Shown one piece after another: positions 19,891-24,820 of a DNA stretch of 24,820 nucleotides. The DNA comes from Chara braunii. Taxonomy: Eukaryota; Streptophyta; Charophyceae; Charales; Characeae. Each line of letters starts with the position of its first letter. The stretch's first letter is position 1. The notes under the pieces were generated by a model, which did no database searches, was not told where the DNA came from, and saw only the letters and a list, made by a program, of their open reading frames with translations. The position numbers and the translations under genes were made by a program. The stretch covers positions 1,424,139 to 1,448,958 of the forward strand of contig BFEA01000216.1 in the NCBI GenBank assembly GCA_003427395.1, read 5' to 3'.

Positions 19891-19925
19891 TTGGGACCTG
19901 CACAGCAGGGACTGGCAGGTCCCAA
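19891..19925. repeat. Hairpin TTGGGACCTG/CAGGTCCCAA
   Basis: Perfect 10-bp arms. The interior holds the GGGACTGG half of an alternative smaller hairpin, so two mutually exclusive foldings are possible. Confidence 0.88.
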
Positions 19926-20069
19926 CAGTGACCTCATCCCTCCTAGAATGAGGGAGGGCAATCCGGATTGCAGAGGTATGGCCCTTAGGGCCATATCTCA
20001 ATTAAATCAAAATTAAAAAGCTGAAAATGAGAGGAAATCCAAAAAGGAAGTGACAGTTTTTCTTATGGG

Positions 20070-20096
20070 CCATGGATCTCAGATCAGATCTCATGG
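20070..20096. repeat. Hairpin at the left edge of the organellar block
   Basis: CCATGGATCT pairs with AGATCTCATGG with a single bulge. Mitochondrial-type sequence begins within about 60 bp to the right. Confidence 0.75.
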
Positions 20097-20154
20097 TACA
20101 GAAGGACTAGCGGTTTTTTGTAGGCCAGCTCAAAACGGCCAGCTCCGGAATGAG

Positions 20155-20475
20155 GTGGTGTCTCGTAAAAAATTAAAACAAATATCTTTGTCGGATCAAT
20201 GTGAAGCAATTATTTTAGGATCTCTTCTGGGAGATGGTTCACTCAAAATATTCAATAAGAATGCAAGATTCTTTATTCGACATAGCCAAATTCAAGAAGA
20301 ATATTTTCTATGGAAGGCTAGTGCACTGCAAGAAATATCACCTTCGGTACCTTCTGAAAAAAGTGGTTATAGTCAAAATACAAAATTGTTATTTCAAAGT
20401 CGTGCTCTCCCTCAACTAACAGAAATTCATAAAATAACACGTCACCTAGAAAGTAAGGCAACGAAATTACCTTAG
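20155..20475 (+). pseudogene. Truncated LAGLIDADG homing endonuclease (group I intron ORF)
   Basis: The frame, open from 20050, enters recognisable protein at about 20155 (RKKLKQISLSDQCEAI). The first LAGLIDADG helix reads LGSLLGDGS (from 20215). It is followed by FFIRHSQIQEEYFLWKASAL and a KLLFQSRALPQLTEIH segment typical of the LAGLIDADG_2-type organellar enzymes. The protein diverges after KITRH and ends at TAG 20473-20475, about 100 residues in. The family usually has a second half with another LAGLIDADG or WWxDDG-like segment, which is absent. Such enzymes cut intronless alleles to spread their intron. This copy lacks its partner half and cannot be functional. The following about 250 bp may be remnant intron. 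Confidence 0.8.
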
Positions 20476-20769
20476 GCGGACTAAAAAACAAAGGAGCGAA
20501 GCAATGAGTATGAGTTCTCAAAAGCATCTTACAGAACGTTCCGCTACTGACCCTGAAGATCAATGGCAAACAATAGCACTCGGAGCTCCCATAGTAGTCT
20601 CCTGTGGACCCTCGGTCAACCGTGGGAAGTCGGTGGATTGTATGTAGAAAAGATTTGATAGTAGGGGACTAAGGCCGAAGGGCCGCCGCCTGGCGGTATA
20701 TAACACCACCAATGGTACTTGCCAAAGCTCGCGCTGCGCTGCGCGCCTATTGCTAGGCTGCTGTGGGAG

Positions 20770-20844
20770 CCTCTATGGAAAAGGGTGATACGACCTGTGG
20801 AATTTCGAGTAAATGGAGGCTACGCTGTAGCAATTGCAGGTCAT
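20770..20844 (+). pseudogene. Possible mitochondrial rps1 fragment (S1-like strand)
   Basis: The frame reads EPLWKRVIRPVEFRVNGGYA followed by VAIAGH. A V-x-GGYAV-x-IAG segment resembles the start of the RNA-binding S1 domain of plant mitochondrial ribosomal protein S1. Sequence on both sides does not continue the similarity, so the fragment is about 75 bp. The identification rests on one short motif and could be coincidence. Confidence 0.4.
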
Positions 20845-21119
20845 CACGGGGGGCACGCAACCCGTGCTGCTGGCCCGGCGGGGCATGGCAAGCGCCGTAG
20901 CGTAAGCTGGCAGGAAAGTTGGGACAGGAGGCGAAACGACATCTCGTTACAACACACGCTTTCTCCTGTGCGAACCCTCTACGTCCGAGATGACGCTGGA
21001 TGTCACAAAATTCGAAATGCTTTGTTTTTTCTCTCCGATCTGTCAGCTATTTTGTCTTGAGAAATTTGCCAAATAAAAGGAGGCTCGACTCTTGCGAGAG
21101 CCGACGAAGGCCTCTAGCC

Positions 21120-21197
21120 GTCCGGTAACCAAGTATGGAGTCCTATTTGTGCGGATTTTCCTACAGCTCCAATAAAGAGTAAAACACAAATAGCTGC
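21120..21197 (-). pseudogene. nad5: nad5 exon fragment
   Basis: The minus strand reads [20 protein letters not shown] followed by LHTWLPD. This is one of the most conserved segments of mitochondrial NADH dehydrogenase subunit 5 (complex I, proton-pumping antiporter-like subunit). After WLPD the frame stops, where the family continues with AMEGPTPVSA. The upstream end joins a nad4 fragment directly in a different register. Only about 26 of some 650 residues are present. Confidence 0.88.
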
Positions 21198-21258
21198 AAA
21201 TAGGTATTAAGAACGTAGTCAACACCACAAAGAATAAAGAAATCCCATCTAGACCTAG
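21196..21258 (-). pseudogene. nad4: nad4 exon fragment 1
   Basis: The minus strand reads [20 protein letters not shown], the conserved early segment of mitochondrial NADH dehydrogenase subunit 4 (complex I). Downstream, instead of the expected continuation, the sequence passes into nad5 at a spot where CTATTTG occurs twice. Upstream residues (VRVCHFVLVV) do not match nad4. Confidence 0.88.
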
Positions 21259-21360
21259 CAATACGACAAGCACGAAGTGGCAGACGCGAACTTTCGACGT
21301 CTTAGGCGAAAACAATGCGCGCTCTTGCGCCTCATGTCACCAAGTCAAGGCAACTTCGTT

Positions 21361-21606
21361 GCGAGTTCGAAAACAAAAGACAAAACCATAAAGACACATA
21401 CCAGGGCTCGAAGAGCGGGAACCAGGCCGGTCAACGGGTCACACTAAGGTTGCGTTATCCACTGAGAAGCCTCCCCGGAGCGCTAGCTATGATGAATTTC
21501 GGGCCAGTGGCCGTGAAAACAAAACAAATAAAAATCCACAAAAAACGAATTCGAGCTTCCTCGATAATCGAGTCTTTATGGTTTTGTCTTTTGTTTTCGA
21601 ACTCGC
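21361..21606. repeat. Inverted repeat A, 35-bp perfect arms
   Basis: Arms 21361-21395 and 21572-21606 are exact reverse complements (beginning GCGAGTTCGAAAACAAAAGA). They enclose 176 bp that includes the tatC-like piece and, on the minus strand, a GTGTGACCCG that could be a group II intron 5' end. Confidence 0.95.
21512..21571 (-). pseudogene. Possible mitochondrial tatC (mttB) N-terminal fragment
   Basis: The minus strand reads SIIEEARIRFLWIFICFVFT. An E-x-R-I-R-x-hydrophobic stretch followed by F-x-F-T is found at the first membrane helix of plant mitochondrial TatC, the twin-arginine translocase subunit. The similarity ends after 20 residues. The call is weak because the piece is short and mostly hydrophobic. 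Confidence 0.35.
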
Positions 21607-21649
21607 GCCCTTATTTGACTCATTCTGACCCGCGCGCGTTATCAATAGA

Positions 21650-21715
21650 TGGGTAATCAACTCCCATACGGTCAGTATCCGCCAGAAGTCGCGGGTTCAA
21701 ATCCCGTTTTTCCCA
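21650..21715 (+). tRNA. tRNA 3'-half fragment (T-arm and acceptor strand)
   Basis: GCGGGTTCAAATCCCGT forms a classical T-stem and loop with the invariant TTCAAAT, followed by a TTTTCCCA acceptor-like 3' strand. A matching 5' acceptor strand (GGGAAAA) and D-arm are not present, and the apparent anticodon stem does not pair well. A second T-loop-like TTCAAATCC lies at 22966-22974 at the edge of inverted repeat C. Confidence 0.45.
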
Positions 21716-21772
21716 GGAGTGACCAATTTTGAAGAATTAGCCAAAATTTTGACTGGAACCTCCGACCGAGTG

Positions 21773-21926
21773 ACGCAAGCAAAATTGATAATGAATGCGT
21801 CGGTGCGGACAATCAGCAGGGAAGTCATGGGTTCCCGTTTGAAACAAAATCAATAAAATAGCTAAAAGCATGAAAACGGATCCAAGGTCCGCACCGACGC
21901 ATTCATTATCATTATTTTGCTTGCGT
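21773..21926. repeat. Inverted repeat B, ~38-bp arms around nad4 fragment 2
   Basis: Arms 21773-21810 and 21887-21926 are reverse complements apart from a two-base difference in an A/T-rich stretch (ACGCAAGCAAAAT...GTCGGTGCGGAC). The nad4 piece occupies most of the 76-bp centre. Confidence 0.93.
21830..21886 (-). pseudogene. nad4: nad4 exon fragment 2
   Basis: The minus strand reads LGSVFMLLAILLILFQTGT, a conserved mid-protein segment of mitochondrial nad4, exactly 19 codons. It abuts the right arm of inverted repeat B with no extra base. In the native gene this segment follows fragment 1, yet on the minus strand here it lies upstream of it. Confidence 0.85.
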
Positions 21927-22113
21927 TTGGAAAGTCTTGCCAGAGAAGGTGATAGCCCTGTATATTTTGTCCAATGGTTTTCGATGTACTTCACAGTTGG
22001 GCAGTACCTTCCTTAGGCAATGTTTCAGGATTCGCTCCGCCTTAAAGCCTTGCTTCCTATTGCAGCAAAATCTCTGGACTTCAATATCCAGAAACCTTAG
22101 GTCAAATTCATTT

Positions 22114-22149
22114 CCGAACCGTGCGAGATGGTCGCCCATCACACGCCTT
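22114..22149 (-). ncRNA. Group II intron domain-V-like hairpin
   Basis: The minus strand reads GTGTGATGGGCGACCATCTC followed by GCACGGTTCGG. Domain V of organellar group II introns, the catalytic hairpin, has the form GAGCCGTRTGA-GGG-loop-CC-TCGCACGGTTC. Here the 5' side begins GAAGGCGTGTGA, so the AGC triad is altered. It lies downstream of the RT fragment on the same strand, as it would in a group II intron. Confidence 0.5.
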
Positions 22150-22300
22150 CGGCGCCTTCGGTCGGGGACCCGGCTCTTGCGAGCCCTTTGGCACGCGTCC
22201 CCGGGTTTTGGTGATCTAGCCATGAGCAGGTTGAAGAGAGTCCTAACGGGCCTTGGAGGACCGAACCCGTTTTTGTTTGGGTTTCCCACTCAAGCTCCAG

Positions 22301-22369
22301 TCTCCGAAGACTCATCAATATTTGGTGTTCGATTGTATCGAAGCATTTGGACCTTCGGCCTTCTATGTA
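22301..22369 (-). pseudogene. Group II intron reverse transcriptase/maturase fragment
   Basis: The minus strand reads YIEGRRSKCFDTIEHQILMS. Group II intron RTs carry an IEGDIKKCFD-T-I-DH core in which Asp of the GDI segment is catalytic. Here CFDTIEH is kept but the GDI position reads GRR, so the active site is damaged. The domain-V-like hairpin is only about 150 bp downstream, so most of the RT and the maturase domain are missing. Confidence 0.6.
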
Positions 22370-22535
22370 CCTAGGTACTTGACCTATCAATTTTCATTTC
22401 CAAGCGGGATTAGCAACTGTTTTTCATACAGCTTCGCTCCCGAATCATTTTTGGGGGAAGGAGCCTAAATCGACGGACTTGGACCGCGAAACCGCATTGG
22501 ACAATGATTCGAAGACTTTGTCGCATTTCTTCAAG

Positions 22536-22968
22536 GAACTTTTGACCCAATATTTAGAAGTTACTTTTTTATTTCCGCCAGTAAAGGCGATATAACTTGA
22601 GGCTCGCCAGAGTCAACTAAAAAAATCATAGCAAAAAAATCAAGACCTAATAACACAAGTAAACCTGAAGTATTACAAAATACATGATGGTAGAGGCCAC
22701 TCGCCAGAGAGAGCTTGTGAAAGTAAGTAGACAATGGATCAGTGAGCAACTGGCGTGTTTGGTCGCTTTCTTGGTTCACGAGGGGCTGCCTTGGTTGAAG
22801 ATGGAAAGCGTAGACGTATGACGCCGCCTTCGGCCTACGAGGTGAGATAAAGGGGTAGAAAGAATCGAATATGATCCAAATCGTTCGCCCGTGGGATTCA
22901 GACGCGAAGCGTCTGCTCTTCGAGCCTGGAAATAAAAAAGTAACTTCTAAATATTGGGTCAAAAGTTC
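22536..22968. repeat. Inverted repeat C, 41-bp perfect arms around nad6 fragment
   Basis: Arms 22536-22576 and 22928-22968 are exact reverse complements (GAACTTTTGACCCAATATTT onward). The centre of 351 bp carries the nad6 piece and a small perfect GC hairpin at 22899-22915. Confidence 0.95.
22613..22684 (-). pseudogene. nad6: nad6 exon fragment
   Basis: The minus strand reads VFCNTSGLLVLLGLDFFAMI followed by FLV, a conserved transmembrane segment of mitochondrial NADH dehydrogenase subunit 6 (complex I). The expected VVYVGAIAVLF does not follow. The 10-bp word CTCGCCAGAG flanks the piece on both sides (22603-22612 and 22700-22709). Confidence 0.85.
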
Positions 22969-23195
22969 AAATCCTGTAGGATGCTGAATTCTTCGGGAGA
23001 GTGGCCCTTTAGGTAATACCGGTGAAGTCCACCAATAAAGGTGGATCGCAGGGATTTTCGATTCCAATCCGGTTGGTTGGTTCGGCCCTACTTTGCCCTG
23101 CTTTCCTAAAATTACGCTTACCATGATTCTCATTTGAAACAATACCAATGGTAGCCCAAAATGGAAAGAAACAAAAAAGGGAAAAGGAAGAAAAA

Positions 23196-23228
23196 GTGCA
23201 TTTGGTCCAAAAAAAGAGCCAGATGCAC
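23196..23228. repeat. TGCATCCGG-family hairpin 3
   Basis: GTGCATTTGG and CCAGATGCAC pair over 10 bp with one T-G wobble. The arms differ from the 18751 and 18913 copies on both sides of the stem. Confidence 0.85.
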
Positions 23229-23303
23229 CAAAAATTGAAAAATTGGACTTAGGGGCTCAAAATTGAAGCAAGGGCTACTAGGGGGTAGCTCGGATAATTG
23301 CTA

Positions 23304-23330
23304 GCCTTGGATCTCAGCCAGATCCAAGGC
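23304..23330. repeat. Hairpin GCCTTGGATCT/AGATCCAAGGC
   Basis: Perfect 11-bp stem with loop CAGCC. It occupies the place held by the GCAGTCC hairpin in copy 1 (18861). Confidence 0.93.
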
Positions 23331-23493
23331 TGAAAATGTGCCGCCATATAGAAAAATGCTCCGGCCTACTCAAAGGAGGCCCAAACTTGAAAAAATCGAA
23401 AGCCTTTTTCTTTCAAGTATTGCTGCCCCTTGGGCATTAGGACCCTAGGGGGGGCATTTGAGCAATGAAAAAGAGGCCGGGGTAGGCCAAGAG

Positions 23494-23526
23494 GCAGTCC
23501 GAGTTGGTACCAACCACTTGGACTGC
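23494..23526. repeat. GCAGTCC-family hairpin 4, compound
   Basis: GCAGTCC (23494-23500) and GGACTGC (23520-23526) enclose an inner perfect palindrome GTTGGTACCAAC (23503-23514). Confidence 0.88.
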
Positions 23527-23540
23527 ATGTTCTTGGCCAA

Positions 23541-23611
23541 AATGAGGCCCAGGTACCTCCAGGAGGGCCTAGTGAGAGAATTTTGCCTAATGAGGCCCAG
23601 GTACCTCCAGG
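23541..23611. repeat. 23-bp direct repeat, 2 copies
   Basis: The word AATGAGGCCCAGGTACCTCC plus AGG occurs at 23541-23563 and 23589-23611. It contains the palindrome GGTACC. Confidence 0.93.
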
Positions 23612-23700
23612 TTCACCTCAAGGCTCATGGGGAGGCTCGTGGGCTGGCCGGACTGCTGGTTTCAACCTACATAAGCTGAGGATGCAGTCCGCCACTCTCA

Positions 23701-24098
23701 CATTTGCATGAGGAGTGCCCATGCTGCCCAAGTGAGCTCACAAGAGCACCTTTGCACTTGGAGTGAGAGGGGAGGAACCCATGCTAGTGGGAAAGCTTAG
23801 AGGAGACTAGGAGGTAGTAGGGAGGACTCTAGAGGATAGTGATGGTGGGAGAGATGCTTGGGAGGTGATCCGTCATATCCCTCCTGGGTGTAGGAGAAAG
23901 GGAGAGGCTAGAGGAGCCCCATTAGCCCTCCTAGAGGAGAAGACTTTATAACCATAGCTGGGGGAGTTTGCCATAGCCTGAAAGAAAGCAAGGGAGGAGG
24001 AAAGAAGGGCTTGGAGAAGAAGGAAGCCATAGCCAAAAGAGGATTGTGCAAGGAGAGGAAGCTTCATCAAGAGGCACCAACACCAAGGAATCAACAAG
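23701..24098 (+). promoter_or_regulatory. Possible promoter/first exon of an unidentified transcript
   Basis: A TATA-like CTTTATAA occurs at 23943-23950. About 150 bp downstream, AACAAG is followed by GTAAGA at 24099, a good splice-donor consensus. There is no convincing coding frame. The stretch is purine rich, like its surroundings, so the signals could be chance. Confidence 0.25.
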
Positions 24099-24111
24099 GT
24101 AAGAGGAATAA

Positions 24112-24362
24112 AGAGGCTTCTTCTCCCTCATCTTCTTATTCTTATTCTTCCTCCTTTTCATCTTCTTCCTCTCCTCCTTCTTCTTCCTCTTCTTTCTCCT
24201 CACTCCCTCCTTCTTCCTTCTCTTCTCTCCCCCCTTCATCTCCTCCTTCCTCCTCTTCACTTCAATTCTCTTTGTCTTCCTCCCCCTTCTTCTCCATCTC
24301 CATCTCCCTCATCTCTTTCCCCTTCTCCTTCATCTTCTCTTACTTCACTTTCTCTCTTCCAT
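24112..24362. repeat. Pyrimidine-rich low-complexity tract
   Basis: About 250 bp of TCT/TCC-rich sequence, the reverse of the purine bias of most of the window. It lies between the donor-like GTAAGA at 24099 and an acceptor-like TTCCATAG ending at 24364, so it could be an intron with a very long polypyrimidine tract. Ser/Phe/Pro frames through it are artefacts. Confidence 0.8.
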
Positions 24363-24429
24363 AGGCTACTCAAACTCTTTTCTTTCACTTATGCACTAGG
24401 AGGTAGTACTCCGATTCTTTCCTAGATGT

Positions 24430-24820
24430 TTCTTGATACAATCTTAATGATATGGGTTCTCCAAACTTGTGTTTTTCACACTCACACTAGTAGGTAGTGT
24501 AGCGCTTCACATATGGATGCTTCTTGATGCAATCTTGGTGATTTGGGTTCTTCAAACTTGTGTTTTTCACACTCACACTAGTAGGTAGTATAGCGTTTCA
24601 CACATGGATGCTTCTTGATGCAATCTTGGTGATTTGGGAGCCTCAAACTTGTGTTTTTCACACTCACACTAGTAGGTAGTGTAGCGCTTCACACATGGAT
24701 GCTTCTTGATGCAATATTGGTGATTTGGGAGCTTCAAACTTGTGTTTTTTACACTCACACTAGTAGGTAGTGTAGCGCTTCACACATGGATGCTTCTTGA
24801 TGCAATCTTGGTGATTTGGG
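24430..24820. repeat. 91-bp tandem repeat, 4 full units and a partial fifth, running off the window
   Basis: Units of exactly 91 bp start at 24430, 24521, 24612 and 24703, and a partial unit starts at 24794. Each contains CACACTCACACTAGTAGGTA and ends in ACATGGATGC. The first unit is the most divergent, and an eroded partial copy precedes it (about 24380-24429). The array is probably longer than shown. Confidence 0.97.

Larger units (their letters stand above)
19240..20096. repeat. Divergent ~1.4-kb repeat, copy 2, left part
   Basis: Collinear with copy 1 at an offset of about 1.4 kb, using the landmarks given there. It stops at the hairpin 20070-20096, where mitochondrial-type sequence begins. 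The continuation is found at 23131-23700. Any minus-strand frames are Phe/Ser/Leu artefacts of the purine-rich plus strand. Confidence 0.65.
20097..23130. other. Organellar (mitochondrial-type) DNA block inserted in nuclear repeat
   Basis: The base composition and content change abruptly. The block holds a LAGLIDADG ORF, fragments of nad5, nad4 (two separate pieces) and nad6, possible rps1 and tatC pieces, tRNA-like T-arm sequences, a group II intron RT piece with a domain-V-like hairpin, and GC-rich mini-hairpins such as CAGACGC-GAA-GCGTCTG (22899-22915). None of these is full length and the nad4 pieces are in the wrong order on the minus strand, so this is not a straight copy of a genome segment. 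Flanks on both sides belong to the ~1.4-kb repeat. A plain organelle contig is therefore unlikely unless the assembly is chimeric. Edges are uncertain by about 50 bp. Confidence 0.78.
23131..23700. repeat. Divergent ~1.4-kb repeat, copy 2, right part
   Basis: After the organellar block the A/G-rich repeat resumes. The hairpin GTGCATTTGG/CCAGATGCAC (23196-23228) lies about 66 bp past the edge. In copy 1 the matching TGCATCCGG hairpin lies about 60 bp past the point equivalent to 20096. The next hairpin (23304) follows at +108, as in copy 1 (+110). This collinearity identifies it as the continuation of 19240-20096. Confidence 0.6.

Noticed and set aside
21650-21715. Complete functional tRNA gene
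   Set aside because: Only the T-arm and acceptor 3' strand are convincing; the 5' acceptor strand and D-arm are absent.
20097-23130. Plastid rather than mitochondrial origin
   Set aside because: The nad4, nad5 and nad6 residues match mitochondrial complex I; no plastid gene was recognised.
24011-24364. Ser-rich 117-codon plus-strand frame
   Set aside because: Almost all of it is translation of the TCT/TCC tract.

Overview
This is a gene-poor, repeat-rich eukaryotic nuclear window. It carries one decayed Ty3/gypsy-type retroelement, several tandem arrays, and about 3 kb of scrambled mitochondrial-type DNA. A plant lineage is likely because the organellar pieces include nad4, nad5 and nad6 segments, a LAGLIDADG group I intron ORF, a group II intron remnant, and possible rps1 and tatC pieces. 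That gene set is typical of streptophyte mitochondria. A charophyte alga such as Chara is my best guess from the style of the gypsy polyprotein, but this is inference. No intact host gene is visible.

Layout. 1-122 is a pyrimidine microsatellite, and 123-2920 has no recognisable gene. 2921-4739 holds two broken ORFs (A and B) on the plus strand that share a module of about 65 residues seen three times; I do not recognise the family. 5209-11755 is a gypsy gag-pol. Gag is intact with a CCHC knuckle. Pol has protease, reverse transcriptase, RNase H and integrase in that order, but is broken by at least six frameshifts and five in-frame stops. 12125-13014 is a third broken acidic ORF (C). All of these lie on one strand and may be parts of one element, but I could not find flanking LTRs.

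13766-16380 contains three minisatellites (a 40-bp unit, a 51-57-bp unit, and a degenerate unit of about 60 bp). A short stretch near 16803-16970 resembles the C-terminal part of a DNMT3-like cytosine methyltransferase. 17810-17939 is a 26-bp tandem array.

17940-20096 and 23131-23700 belong to a divergent repeat of about 1.4 kb. The second copy is interrupted by the mitochondrial-type block (about 20097-23130). The landmark hairpin downstream of the block resumes at the position expected from the first copy, which supports insertion of organellar DNA into a nuclear repeat. The repeat is unusually rich in short perfect palindromes. Several sit at equivalent positions in both copies but have different stem sequences.

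Inside the organellar block, gene fragments of 57-80 bp are joined out of order. Three sets of inverted repeats with arms of 35-41 bp bracket pieces of it. The window ends with a pyrimidine-rich tract that could be an intron and a 91-bp tandem array that runs off the edge. The main coding relationship is the shared gag-pol architecture; everything else is structural or relic DNA.
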